DNA from: Tyto alba
Lineage: Eukaryota > Chordata > Aves > Strigiformes > Tytonidae
Assembly (NCBI RefSeq): GCF_018691265.1
Contig: NW_024881277.1
Coordinates: forward strand, 5,886,240-5,950,239
Length of the DNA: 64,000 bases
Direction of reading: 5' to 3'
Positions within the stretch are counted from its first letter, which is position 1. Every line of letters starts with the position of its first letter. Below the pieces are notes generated by a model. That model had not been told where the DNA came from, searched no databases, and saw nothing but the letters and a program-made list of their open reading frames with translations. Position numbers and translations under genes: made by a program. This document shows positions 1 to 12,359 of the stretch, piece after piece.

Positions 1-3000
1 CAACGTGTTGCAGGTGTTCGACTGATTGCTTAAGTTCTTATGCTACCCTAAACAACTGTTTTTTCTTCACCCATTTTCAAACAACAGGGGAAGGGACCTG
101 CGCTGCAGGGCATGGCCGGAGGTGCCAGTAGATCCCCTGAAACAGCATTTCTGTTAAAAATCTCACTCCCTGCCCACATCTCTGCTGCCTGGAGCTGTGC
201 CTGCTGGCAGCCTGTTTTTTGGTTCCCATCTCCTGCACGCACAGACCCCATCCCAGCTGCTGCGTGCTCAGCTCTGCCCTGCAGACACCTCCTGGGGCAG
301 GGCACTGTCCAGGAACGTCTCTGTGCTTCAAAATTCAGGTAGGAATGGCAGAGAAAACCTGCCAAGCCTGCTGCTGGTGATGCTGGTGATCTGTAAGCTG
401 TGAGGGATTGCTCTGATGCTCCCAGACTCATTCACCTCTCAGTGAAACAGATCTGCATTGTCAGTACCTTCTCCAAACCAGTGAGAGTCCCTCCAGCTTC
501 TTGCTGCTCTACCCAGCCAACCCAGAGTAGCAAACTGAAAGCACAGGCTCCTTCCCTTGAAAGTGAAGCCTCCCTTTTTTCCCATCTTGCTAGGATTCCC
601 CCCAGAGCAGTCCAGGCTGTCAGCAGGAGTTGTGGGCAGCCCTGACCCATGCCTCACCCCCTCAACAGCACAATGACCCTGCCCTACCAGGGGTGATTGT
701 GATGAAGGACAGCCCGGGGTGCCCCTGGCTGCACACCCAGCTTCACGCTCCTGCAGCCGTGCCCAGGAAAAGGGAGATGACATGCCCCATCCCCCCGACT
801 GCTCGGCAAATAATCACTGCTCCAGAGAGCATCAGCCCTGGCATGTGCCAGCTCTAGAAGGACCCTCCCAGAGACTCTTCCAGTTCCCACCGGCAGCCAG
901 AGACTTACCGTGTTAGGAGCTGTGATGATTTGTCCCCCAGTGAACTCTCAGCATCCTCCCACTCCACACTGTCTTACATCCCTCTCACTTCTCTCCTCTC
1001 CCCTTGTCACCCGTGGGCAGTGCCCTCAGCCCTGCCGTGCTCCGCAGAGATGCTGCTCCCGGGCAGAGCTGTCTCTCTCCAGTGCTTCCCACTTGCCATC
1101 AGCTCCTCCTGCCACTGGAGCCCGGCCCATCCCAAGGCACAACTTTCTCTACCCCGCTGCTGTCCCTTGAGAGATCCCTGGTGCTCGAGGGCTGACAGCT
1201 CCCAAAAAGCAGCGGGGCCACCCCTGGGGAATGTTCTCTGAAGTCAGCTGAAGTCATCACCAATGTACCTCTCCCAACAGTGGAGAGAAACTAATTAAAA
1301 CATGGTCTGGCCTGATAAAGCTGTCAGTGCGTCTGTCTGGAAAATCTAATTTTCCTGTCCAAAACCAAAAAAAGGATGCATAGGGAGGGATAAAGAAGGA
1401 ATTTGTTTCCCCTGTGCAGGGCAGGAATACAGCTGAGGCAATGTGGGCATCTCATCCAGAGCTGGAAGCCCTTGGGCTCAAGCAGGGTTCAGCTCACCCC
1501 ATGCACCCCACATCTGACATGATGGAGCTGCTTTTGGCATCTTCTCACAGAAGTCACCCCTGCATGCCCCTCTCCCCGCTGCTACCAAAAAACCTTGCCA
1601 TGTAAGCCCAATACAGGTGCCTGCTCATCCTTCTTATGATGTGCCCTCAAATACTCCAGGGTGTCTTTAATCTCAGGGTATGACTGCTGCTTGACATATT
1701 CAGTGTGTTTTAACCACTGAAAAATGGTTATTGTCAGCCTGGCTTGCACTTCCGACTCTTTAAAATCTTTTTCACTGGGGCTTGTGTACATGACAAAGAC
1801 TTTGAGGGAGGGAACACAGAAACAGAGGTGGACGGGACTGAAGAGGACTTACCAGGTGATCAGGGTAGATGTATGTTATGCTCCTTCTCATGTGTGATCA
1901 GTGCCAGTAAATGCCTCGTGGAGTCGATGTCATCAGGACCTGGTCATGGTCAGACAAACTGTGCTCCTTTTCACATATAACATCCATGGATATTTTTATC
2001 TGACCTAATCTGTAGAACTTCCACAAACAAAAATAATATCCATTTCTTAGGACAGGAATCACCCTGTTTTCAGAGAAACAATTTAAAACCCAAAGTGAAA
2101 AATACTTGTTCACAGAGAGGTCCAAAATATCTGGGTATGACATTTAACAAGTGGGTCAATCAGAGGAGCCTCCCAGGGTGACCTTGCTGACTGATGGTGG
2201 GGGTTTCTGCCTCTGGGGGTCTGAGAGTCCTTATGGGATGCCAGAGAGAGCACAGGGGATTGTGCCAGGCTTGCTGTGGCATGCCTAGGAAAGAACCAAA
2301 GGTAGGGAAAGGGAAGGACCAAGGTGGTTTGGGGAGAAAGAAGCATCGGAAAACAGGGGGAAAAGGGGATGAAAGGAGCTGGTCATGTGTGGCTGGTCAG
2401 TATATTGGTTTATGCACACCATGGAACTGATGACTCCAGTCTGTCCTGTCTTCTTATGAAATTCCATCCACCACAACTTTCTGGGGTGAGGAGATGTCTG
2501 CTCTTGGTACGGATAGAGGTCCAAGGGCCCATCCCTGGAGTGGGAATCACGAGTCAAAGGGGCTCATGCACCTGGTGGGCCAGCAACTGGAGAGATCAGG
2601 CTGTGTGCATGTGTCATGTTGGTGCTTATGTCATTGGGTGGAACCACTAATGCACATCAAACCAAATTAACCATCAATTAGGCGAGTCCTGGGAGCCAGG
2701 TATTTAGAGAACCTATGTCTGGACTAGAGCCTGGTGAGCCCAGAGGATCTGTGAGTTGGTTGCTCAGAGGAGAAAGTGGCCTAAAGCAGCACCTGGAGAA
2801 AATGTGGTGTCTTAGAGTCAGGTACTGATAAGACCATAGGTCTGGATCTGGAGGGGGGGTTTTCCATGGTGTGAGAGAGCAGCAGGAATGCATGGAGCTC
2901 TGGCTGGGGACTAACAGTGAGCTAGCTGGGAGCTGATAGGCCAGGATCAGAGGGCAGAACAACTTGGGCAGCACTGTGGGAGGATGGGTGGATTTCTGCT

Positions 3001-4143
3001 CCAGACCTCTTGATCAGGTAGATGAGGCCTTCTTCAGACAATTAGAAGGAGCTTCATGTCTGCATGACATGGCAGACTCATGGCAGATGTAAACTATCCC
3101 AACTGCCTCTTCTGAAGAGGTGTAAGCCACCCAGGAGGATTTTGGAGCTCACTGGTGACATCTTCCTGACAAGGGTCAGGGATGTAACAACCAAGGGTGA
3201 GAAAGTAGAGTATAGGATGCTGAGAGAAGGGAAGAAAGCAAGGGGCAGGATGCAGGAGAGCAGGCTTTGACCTGCTGAGGGACCTGCTTGGAAGAATCCC
3301 ATGGGATACAGCCCTGAAGAAGAAAGAGGTGTAGGGAGCTGTTTGATGGTTAATGATTTCCACTTCAAGCTTCAAAATGGTCCACCCAGACATGCAGGAA
3401 GTCAAGAAAAGGTGGCAGGAGGCTGGCATGGATGAGAAGGAAGCTCCTGACAGAAACCGAGCATGAAGGACAGAGGAGGTAGAATCTGACTGCATTCCAG
3501 GCTCAGCGGTTCTGTGACTGCTGTGCTGGAGAGAGTCATTTGCGTGTATGTGTGCTTGTCTTTGTGTGGAGGAACTGGGGGGATGAGGGAATTCTGGACC
3601 CAGCTCCCAGGCAGCTTTGAGAACCTAATACCAGCCTCTGGAGAGATCCTTATTATTTCAGTCTCTATACAGGTATATATTTTCCACTAACACGGTCTAA
3701 CATACAAACAGCTCAACACCCATTTACCCTTTCTCCACTGACCCTGACTTTGCTTGCTTTTCAATCTCATTTGGTGTTTTGAAGATTGTGTTGATGGCAA
3801 TTCCTACCTGGGGCTGTAGAGCCCTGCAGCTCCTCAGGCTGTTATTACATGAGAGACACCACCACCATCAAGGTGAGCTATCTGCACAGAGGCACTAACA
3901 GCTGACCAAGTGGAGCTTCAGCCCAGGGAAACCTGAGAAACTCTGGGATTCCGGCCAACAGAAACCTCTTGAAGTTTACAAGAAGTGGCCAGTCCTGCAT
4001 TAGGAGGAAGAATAATCTCCTCATTTCTCAGGGCAGGCTTGGACCTGAGTAGCTGAGCAGGGACCCTGAGGAGAAGAGCCTGGGCATTACGGGGGACACC
4101 ATACAAGACAGCGGTGTATGCTGGCCGCAAGGAAAGCCACCTG
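1..4143. repeat. Segmental duplication copy D1 (left copy, cut by window edge)
   Basis: This block aligns collinearly and on the same strand with 26731-30940; differences are mostly single-base changes. Landmarks shared by both are the CAACGTGTTGCAGGTGTT start, the GTGAGAAAGTAGAGT segment and the CTCCTCATTTCTCAGGGCAG segment. Similarity stops near 4143. No convincing gene was found; the open frames are short and differ between copies. Part of it (about 100-330 and 1000-1150) also resembles the distal 5' flank of the OR14 pseudogene near 59390-59550 and 60355-60510. I infer that D1 is the upstream flank of an OR14-like gene lying to the left of the window on the minus strand. Position 1 is the window edge, not the true end. 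Confidence 0.85.
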
Positions 4144-5035
4144 CTGTCCATAAAGAATTTTCATTATTCATACCATTTCAAAATTATTATCTACCTGTCT
4201 GCTTTGATCCAGAGACAGTGTAAATGAATTTCCATGTGCTCTGTGCATTATACATTAAAAAAGACCCTGCAGTGACTTTTTTTGCCTGAGGCTTCTCCTC
4301 CAAGACCCTGCCTGGAGCTGCAGAGGCAGCTGCTGTGTACAGAGTCCCTGCACAGCAGATCTCTGAGCAAGCTGGCATCTGTAACAGCATTTCCATCACA
4401 AAAGGGAATGTCCTCTGAGCAGTGCCCAAAGGCTTTTAATTTTTATTCCAAAGATAATGTCCAAGGAATAAACTCCAAAGAAGACTGTTTCTCTGCTTGT
4501 TTCCCCATGGGCTCAGTGTGATGGCTCCCAGTATGGTCTTGCAGGGACTGAGGAATGGCTCAGGTGTTACTTTTTGGACAGCACCCACACAGATGGTAAA
4601 TGGTCTCCAGTTAACCTGCCTGGGGCTCTACAGCATGTGATAGGACTGATGGCAGAAGAAGGGCTTTTTTTTCTGTAAGGAATCAGGAGCTGCCAGAAGA
4701 GTGCAGGTGGTCTGCAGGGACAACATGCTAGGAAGTCAGCAGTGAAAGGAGCCCACTGATCACAAATGTGTTCAAGGTGGAGGGACCCATGTCTGAAGTA
4801 CTAAATCTGGGTGTGAAGTGCTGAGTGAGGGCTCTGCACCCCCAAGGGACACAGCAGGCACAGGGAAAGAAACCTGGTGATTTGTTTTCCTACCAGTGTA
4901 TTTTTGTCAATTGGATCCACTGCAGCACCCAAACACATCTTGAGGTGTTGGCAATAGGGAAGGGTATCCCTTAAGGCCATGTAAGAGCTTCTGTGGGAGG
5001 CAGTCAGTGGCAGTGATGTCCCTGAACAGGGTCTG
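4144..5035. other. Unassigned spacer
   Basis: After the duplicated block ends, no gene, repeat family or RNA could be recognised. The reading frames are short and lack family motifs. The stretch is ordinary mixed-composition DNA. Confidence 0.5.
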
Positions 5036-5039
5036 CCTC

Positions 5040-5420
5040 CCAGCCTGACCAGAACAGCCCCATGGAGTCACCCTGTGACCCCAGGCAAGCCCACTTGCTC
5101 TGCAGAGCAGCACCAGCAGCTCAGGGGCTGCGGAGAGCATGGAAAGCGGGTGCAGAACTGGCTGTCCAGGCCAGCACAGATGTGGCCACCTTGAGGAAAG
5201 GTCCTGTGGAGAGGTGGGATGTCCTGGGAGAAGAGCAGGACACCGTGTGCATGGAGGGGAGACATGGAAAGAGAAATTCTTTGCTGTGGGTGCCAGCTGA
5301 GGGCAGGGTGCCCTCTGGCTGGGGCAGCAGGAGCTGCCTGAGGAGTCCCAGGGCCAGGACTCTGCGCTGTCCTGGGTAGCGGGGCTGGCCCGGGGGGCTG
5401 CAGGCCCCTGGGAGGGGATC
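5040..5420 (+). repeat. Diverged copy of OR14 3'-flank sequence
   Basis: This stretch resembles, at lower identity, the sequence downstream of the OR14 gene at 33513 (about 34900-35100). Shared pieces include CTCTGCAGAGCAGCACC, GCTCAGGG, and a GGCAGCAGGAGCTGCCTG segment followed by GGAG-CCC. The orientation matches a plus-strand receptor. No receptor coding sequence is visible to its left, so this seems to be a module remnant whose gene was lost or never copied. Confidence 0.5.
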
Positions 5421-6349
5421 TCCAGGCCACAACAGCAGGAGAGACACTGCCACTGACCTCCATCTCCTCCTTGCTGTGGGGCCAGACCAGACTGGGCTGC
5501 TCTGCTCGGATGGGGAGAAGGCTGGGGAGTGGGGAGAGCTGGAAAGGCTGGGATGTCTGGGCTTGGAAGTGCTGGGCAAAGTAAAGCACTGCTGTACCCC
5601 TAACGTGTGTGAGTGTGCAAGGTTGAGGCACACAGCTGTGTCCTCGCACAGCCAGGCCTCTCCTGGGAGAGACATGAAGGACCATCAGAGCAGGACCTGC
5701 TCTCTGCCCGTGTGCTCTGGACACCCCAGGAAAGCTGTCCCAGGGCAATCGTCACACATTTCCAGCACTGGTCTCTCAGCCCAGCTCAAAGAGGTTGTTT
5801 ATCCCTCCACAGAGGGACACCAAATGAGTAGATCAATCCATGTTTGCATGGTAGAGATGAGTCATAAGTGTGAAAATTGTGTGCATGTGGGGAGATGAAC
5901 ATTAGTGAAGTCAAACACTATCAGTTATTGCTGGGGATCCCATGAATGTCTGTGGGGCAGACAGTGTCTCAAAGTCACTTCACTTTGAGAATAATGTCCC
6001 CTGGGAATCTACCTGATTGCAGCGCTGGGATGCGCTTCCTTGAACTGAGGTCTCTGTGTCTGTTCTTCATGTCTTGGGGCACCTCCGATGAGTGCAGAGC
6101 AGGATGATCACCTCAGGGATGAGGTGCCCACCAGCCTCTGGAAGTGACAACTGGAGGCCTGAGAAACACTACGACTGATACAGTGCACTGCCCGTGTGTC
6201 TGCAAGAGAAGAACTTGTGTCTCTGAACACCCTTGTGTATGCGAGGAGTGCATGAGGCCAGCTCAGATGTGGACATCTTGAAGAGCCCTGACAGCTCTAT
6301 GTGTCGCTCATGGGTCAACTCCCACCATCCTAGTGAGATTTAGCTCGTT
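5421..6349. other. Unassigned spacer
   Basis: No gene or repeat family could be recognised here. Only short unconserved open frames are present. Confidence 0.45.
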
Positions 6350-7830
6350 GCCTTTATGAGGAACTGAAGGAGTTAATGCCTCAAACATTCACTGATACAG
6401 AAAAACTCAAGGGCAACTTGTGGCCTTTGTGCTTAGTCTAAGGAACAAACTATCTGCCCAGGGAAGCACAGAGTATATCAAAGGGTACGCAGCTCCACTG
6501 CCTTGCAGTTGTATTGCCAAGATCTCTAGAGAAGAATCTAAGCTGGGATATATAACCTGAGTCAAACCATATGTTCAGGTTAATGCTTACACTTTAAATT
6601 AGGAGCTTGATAAATGATGTGGGCCTTGCTAATGACTATACCCTTGAAGAAGAGCCAAAATATGGAAAAGAGTGGAATATCTTGCCCCAGATGGAGCTAA
6701 AGGCTGGATAATTGCCCAAGAAGCAAAAACTGGGTGTTGCGATCGAGATGGACAAAACTATGGTTGAGACGGACAAAAGTACAAGACAGATTCTTCTTTA
6801 AAGCAAGTTAACACCAAAGCCCCAAAACAAAAAGCCCAAAATACCCCACAAAGCCCTTATTGCGCTCCTCCTTTGTTCCTTTATACTTTTTCTAAAGGGT
6901 GTACAGATTTTCCAGACTGCCTACCAACACGCCCCTTCATGTAGGTGTTCATACATCACATGTTCATGGCAATGAACCCTGGCTCTTGCCAGGGTGGAGA
7001 AGTTAATATGCATAAGCTTAACACGCAAGCGTAGTAAGATAAAGAGTTCAAAAGTTCAGGCTCCCAAGCTTTCTAGTATCTCTATCCACCTAAAACTAGT
7101 TCCAAGTACAGGGTTAACAGTTCTTCCGACATGTCTCTTTTCTTATTGGTTCAGAGTTGCTATGCACTCTTACTGTGGTCGATAAGCTTGCTTATCTTGC
7201 AGCTCCTCCTGTTCTTGCTTGCTCTCTCAGGGGTAGTTTGGAATCCTTTCAAGGTCGAAGTTGTTCCTTCCCAGGGCCTCAGTCCAGCTGAGGTCCCCCC
7301 ACAACTGGGGAAAAAGTAAATGTTGCTGGGGGAGAACATGACCACCAATTCAACTGGACAAAATGGTTAATGCAACCCATCCCCTCTCCACGCACATGTG
7401 GAATCCATGCTCCACCTTTTCCTCATCTCTCATGGAAATAAGTTTGAGAAGAACCCGCCTCTTCTCATCTAGTATGCAAATCCGCAGATAAAGTGAACTT
7501 AAAAGGCAACAGAAAACTTTTCTGGGGGTGCAACCCCACTAAAGATTACCAGACCTGACACAATGATGGAACTCGTGTTGATGATCCAGATACTCTGACT
7601 CTTTTTCTCTCTTCCTTTTCTTTTACTTCCTTCCTTTTCTTTCTTAGAGGTTTATCAATAAGAGGCCATACTTCTTGCTATGCTTTCCCAAGATTAAGTT
7701 GTTTCTACCACAAGTAAAACATTTTAACCGGTCATTTGGTGTCATTTCACCTTAATTTAACCCAAGGGGATCACAGATCATTTATGATTCCACGCGTTTC
7801 CGGTCTGGCTTGTAACAGCCCTCGAAAGGC
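6350..7830 (+). mobile_element. Decayed ERV-derived repeat A, plus orientation
   Basis: The left part (6365-6580) matches the reverse complement of 12890-13105, including the GAAGGAGTTAATGCC and GGCCTTTGTG-TTAGTCTAAGGAA pieces and the CAGCTCCACT-CCTTGCAGTTGTATTGCCAA stretch. The right part (7680-7800), with TTTGGTGTCATTTCACCTTAATTTAACC, recurs inverted at 12365-12480 and 20870-20940. The middle holds a CT-rich tract (7595-7650). Copy number, position beside LTRs and the nearby integrase-like remnant at 20.3 kb suggest an endogenous retroviral LTR or leader. No intact gag, pol or env frame is present. The exact ends are uncertain. Confidence 0.55.
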
Positions 7831-8196
7831 TCATTGCCATATTCTCTGTCTGCTACAATATTCATTTTTGGCTTTCTGGGCTCTGTCTTCAAATGCACAC
7901 TCTAAGAGAAGCACGCCCGTGGAGCACCTCATCTGCCCAGTCAGAAGGGGTTCTGCAGGCATCAGCGATGTCACCCTGGAGAAGAAGGCATTGCCTGAGA
8001 TGCTGGTAGGCCTCGAATAAGCTCCCATCGTATGTAGGTGTTTGCAAAGTCATTTGTGACCGATTAGGTGCTACAGCAGGAAGAGGTCTGTGGGTTGTGT
8101 GGGTGTTTGTGAAGTCCTGATGCCGTAGTATCTGATAGGCCAGGAGCAGGTACATGGCAGGTTTTGATGCTAAGACATCATCTGCGGCTGTGTGGC
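7831..8196. other. Spacer between ERV repeat A and LTR C
   Basis: There is a minus-strand open stretch over 7889-8155 and a plus-strand one over 7736-8020, neither recognisable. The region is probably ERV-internal or flanking sequence, but no domain supports that. Confidence 0.35.
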
Positions 8197-9265
8197 TGTC
8201 CTGGGTTGAGTGAGTGGTGGGTTTTTTTTTGGTGGCAGTGGAGGGGGCTATCGGGGCGGCCCCCTGGGAGAAGCTTCTCGAAGCTCCCCCAGCTCCACGT
8301 CAGCTCCACTTCTGTTTGGGAAATTGAGCCAATCGGCTGCGCCTCTGCGATAACGTATTTAAGAAGGGACGTGGTGACGGGCAGTCGGACTTGTGAGGAG
8401 GAGTTGCTGCAGCTGCATGAACACCAAGGTCAGTGGAGGAACAGAGGAAGAAAGGAGGGGGGAGGTGTGCCGGAGCAGAGACCCCTCTGTATCCTGTGGT
8501 GAGATGGCAGGGCGGCCCCCCCTGCCACCCATGAAGATCTACAGTGGAGCAGACACTGATTTATGGTCTGTGGCTTCCGCCTGGGCAATCTAGGTGCTGT
8601 GCCCGAAGAACGCTGGGGTCTCGTGGGAAAAGGCAGCCCCACTGCTGTAATTCAGCACTGGGAGGATCGCAGCATGCGGGGGTGTTCCACGCCAGAGTAG
8701 CTCGGGAAGGGCTGCAGCTGTGGGAGGGAATCCAGTCGGAGAAAGTTAGTGACCCATGACGGAGCAGTGTGGGGAACGCTGTGGCCCATGGGAGGAACTC
8801 ATGTTGGAGAAAGTTTGTGGAGGACTGTCTCCTGTGAGAGGGGGACCACGATGGAGCAGGAGGAACAAGTTCCGGAAACTCCATTCACCAAAGATGAAGG
8901 AAGTGGCAGCGCTGACTGCACCCCCCATTCCCTGCCCCCGCACCACTGGGGGAGGAGGTAGAGATATCGGGAGCAGAGCTGAGCCCGGGAAGAAGGGAGG
9001 GGTGGGGAGAAGGTGTTCTCAAGATGTGGCAATGCTTCTCACTGTCCTACTCTGTTATGTGTTGTTGGTGTCTGTAATAAATGTATGTTCTTTTTTCTTC
9101 CCCTAACGAGTCTGCCTTTTGCTTTTGACCATAAAGGGTGATTTTTCCCCATCCCAGTCCTATCTCGAACCCCAAGCCTGCCTCTCTGTCCTTTTTATTG
9201 CCGGAGGAGAAGGGAGAGAGAGCTGCTGCATGGTGGTTGGCTGCCGACCAGGCTCAAACCAGGAT
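8197..9265 (+). mobile_element. Solo LTR-like element C, plus orientation
   Basis: The element starts with TGTCCTGGGTTGAGTGAGTG and appears to end near GGCTCAAACCAGG, which parallels the GGCTCAAACCACAACA end of the LTR at 46310. A TATTTAA box at 8356-8362 and a polyadenylation signal AATAAA at 9076-9081 fit LTR promoter and terminator functions. Its first roughly 380 bp recur inverted at 11475-11849. About 1.07 kb is long for an avian LTR. The 3' boundary is estimated. No flanking target duplication was identified. Confidence 0.65.
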
Positions 9266-10404
9266 AGGCCAGGAGTATGCACATGGCTGTGCAATAAGCT
9301 TGTGATTTCACCAGTGCTGGAGTATCTTTAAGTCAAAGTGCGGGTGTACGGCTGGTGTGGGTGATTCTATTATCATCAAAATAGCATTGAGACCACACAC
9401 CCAAATATTGGTTTTTGGAAGACACATCGTCAGCAGTCGCCCATGCACTCATGAGCACACGGCAGTAGAACTAGGGGGGTGTCAGGTCGCCATCACCGAT
9501 GGCACCCCATGGCCGTGGGGCTCGGAGCAGAGTGGCTGTGCACATCTGAGGGGCATCACAGGGAAGAGGAGCTGTGAGGCTGAAGGATCGATCCCTGCAG
9601 CCCTGGCTGGAGCAGTTGGGGGGTGGGGAGTGGCTCCGGGACACTGCAGGGATGTGTCTGGACACAGCGCCAGGAGGAAACCCCAGCTGCTGGGCTTCCT
9701 TACCCTCTAATTCCTGACTATTTGCCCCAATATCCTGGTATCAGAGCAGCCAGCTGATAATTAGCTCACCCAGATGGCGGCTGAAATAGTTTCACATTTC
9801 TCACCACTCACTTAGAGACAGGGATCAGGTGGTTTGTGACTCATTTGTGATTTCCATCCCTTCCCCATCTTGTTCTCATGACTGCGCTGCTGCAGAACAG
9901 GCTGCCTTTTGATTCTCAATCCTGCTCCCTCTTAGGAGAAGCTTCTTCCTCCCCTAATAACATGGAGAAAACATCTGCCACACAGAATAAGGTGATGGAG
10001 GTGCCATTCTGTGTATCCACCACTGATTGGCTCTTGGAGGAGAAGGAAACAGTGTAATTGTTAATTTTCTCTGTTGGTTCCCAAAGTACAGGGGTCACAC
10101 CAGTGAAGAGCCCAAATACCAGAGTAAGCTCAAGGCCAGTGGTTTTCTAATAAATCTCCCAGGCAAAACACCACCAAGTGCTAGGGCACAGCAAACTGCA
10201 AAATCCCAAACCAGTCTTTAATATGTACAGCAAAAAAGGGCGCATGGCACAGATCAGATAAACCAATATTGAGAACAGGTAATGACCAGCAACTATTAAA
10301 CAGGTATAACAATTCTAAATTTCTTTAATATGCTCCGGTCTAATCTGTCGTTATCTCAAATACTTTGAGCCCCACCTTAGGTACTAAAGATGAATGCCAT
10401 GATT
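9266..10404. other. Unassigned spacer
   Basis: I see no recognisable gene, repeat family or RNA. The longest frame (9357-9710, plus) has no family features. Confidence 0.45.
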
Positions 10405-10941
10405 AAAAGACAAGGCTAAGCTCAGTGGCTCCCCCACACAGTGGGATGGGGGAAAGAACTAGAAGGGTAAAATTGGGAAAACTTGTGGGTTGAGATAAAG
10501 ACAGTTTAATAATTAAAAATTAAATAAAATTATATAAAAAAAAAAAAAAAAGAAAATAAACAAAAACAAGTGATGCAAAAACCCCCCAGTTACTTACCAC
10601 CAACCAAGCCATGCCCAGGCAGTCCCTGAGAAATAGCAGCACTGGCAAAGCTCCCTCCCAGTTTTCTTGCTGGTCATGACATCATATGCTATGGAATATC
10701 CCTGGGGTCAGCTGGGTTCAGCTGTCCCAGGATGTGTCCCCTCTCAATTCCTTGTGCCTCCCAGCCTCCTCGCTGCTGGGGTGGGATAAGGAGCAGAAAA
10801 GACCTTGACTGTCTCAGCGCAGCTCAGCCGTCATGGAAACTTCCTTGTGTTATCAATGGCATATCCAGTATAAATCCAAACCATTGCCCCATACCAGCTA
10901 CTGTGAAGAAAATTAACTCTATCCCAGCCAAAATCAGCACA
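10405..10941 (-). mobile_element. Solo ERVL-type LTR, minus orientation
   Basis: Read on the minus strand it begins TGTGCTGATTTTGGCTGGGA followed by TAGAGTTAATTTTCTTCACA, the typical start of a common avian ERVL-like LTR. It ends near a GGGTTGAGATAAAGACAGTTTAAT segment (reverse complement of the LTR R/U5 motif that reads TAAACTGTCTTTATCTCAACCC) and a GC-rich tail. An A-rich tract at 10538-10555 interrupts it. No internal retroviral genes adjoin it, so it is a solo LTR. Confidence 0.75.
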
Positions 10942-10984
10942 GTCCATGAATAAAGAACTTAAAAATTAGTATGCCAAATATTGA

Positions 10985-11450
10985 CCTCTGGGTATATCAC
11001 GAGTGACTGGCCCCCGGGCTGGACTTTTAGTCCCTCATCACAGTTCACTGGGTTCAGCCATTCAGCCAGTTTTCAACCCACTGCACTGTCTACTTCTGTA
11101 ACCTGTACTTTGTCAGCTCGTCTGGGGATTTTATGGGAGACGGGTCAAAGACCTTACTGAAGTCAAGATCAACAATATACACTGCTCTCCCCTAGCCTAG
11201 GAAGCTAGTCATCTCATCCTGGAGGGCTCCTCCAAATCACCTTCTTGTCCTTCAAATGGCTGCAAATGCTTTCCAGGAGGATTTTCTCCATCACCTTCCA
11301 GGGATGGAGGTGAGTCTGGGTCTTCCTTTACGCCTTCCGTGAAGATAGGAGTGACATTTCCTGTCTTCCAGTCTTCAGGAACATCTCCCACAACCACAAC
11401 AGCGGGGCTACCTTTTCCAAAAAGACCCCAGCGTTCTTCAGGCACAGCAC
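10985..11450 (-). mobile_element. CR1 LINE fragment (ORF2 reverse-transcriptase part)
   Basis: The minus strand encodes a broken CR1 ORF2 stretch with the familiar VPEDWKTGNVTPIF segment near 11340-11385, followed by the region that in other CR1 copies describes the post-RT linker (compare the same text at 50090-50280). Frames are disrupted, and both ends abut LTR material, so this is a truncated, dead copy. Confidence 0.7.
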
Positions 11451-11474
11451 CTTGATCATTCAGACAAAAAAATA

Positions 11475-11849
11475 CAGGCCATAAATCAGTGTCTGCTCAA
11501 CCGTAGATCTCCATGGGTGGCAGGGGGGACTGCCCTGCCGTCTCACCACAGGATACAGGGGGGTCTCTGCTCCGGCACACCTCCCCCCTCCTTTCTTCCT
11601 CCATTCCTCCACTGACCTTGGTGTTCATGCAGCTGCAGCAACTCCTCCTCACAAGTCCCACTGCCCGTCACCACGTCCCTTCTTAAATACATTATTGCAG
11701 AGGCGCAGCTGATTGGCTCAATTTCCCAAACAGAAGTGGAGCTGACTTGGAGCTGGGGGAGCTTCGAGAAGCTTCTCACAGGGGGCCACCCCAATAGCCC
11801 CCTCCCCTGCTACCAAAAAAAAACCCACCCCTCACTCAAACCCAGGACA
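11475..11849 (-). mobile_element. Truncated LTR C', inverted relative to 8197-9265
   Basis: The reverse complement starts TGTCCTGGGTTTGAGTGAGG and matches 8197-8600 nearly throughout, including the AAGCTTCTCGAAGCTCCCCC, GAGGAGGAGTTGCTGCAGCT and CGGAGCAGAGACCCC segments. The part corresponding to the AATAAA end is missing, replaced by the CR1 fragment at 10985-11450. The TATTTAA box of the plus copy reads ATTTAAG here (11679-11690 region). Confidence 0.7.
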
Positions 11850-12359
11850 TCATCAAACCCTGAAAACTTCAGTATGTCTTCAGCCTGATCCTCTTCCCTC
11901 AACAGTGCCAGAATAGGCAAATATCCTATTGTTGGCAGTTGAAAGAGTGTGAAGATCGGAGCTGGTGTCAGTCCATGTATTTCCTCCTGACAGTTGGGGA
12001 TGCCTGCAGTAATGGCAGTTAGTATTCAGAGACTAGAAACATAACAAAAAAATATAACATAGGCTATGTATATTCCTTATTTATAGGTATGCATGTACGT
12101 ATAAATATATTCTTTGCTATAACAGGCCAAGGATATAAAAATATTTCTATATATTTTTAGTATTTGAAGAACATCCTATATTTTTTATATAACAAACCAA
12201 AGAATATTCATACCTTCAAAGATTATAAGTGACACCTTAAATGAGTACCTTAATCAAAATTAGTACCTTAAATCAAAATCACAGATGTGATTACATAAAA
12301 CTTTTCCTCCTTCCCATACATCACATGGTCAGAGTGTTTGTAATGACCAAGACTGGGAG
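11850..12359. other. AT-rich unassigned spacer
   Basis: The stretch is AT-rich with repeated TATATTTTT and ACCTTAAATCAAAAT pieces (12230-12290). No gene was recognised. It lies between LTR C' and the inverted ERV repeat A'. Confidence 0.45.
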
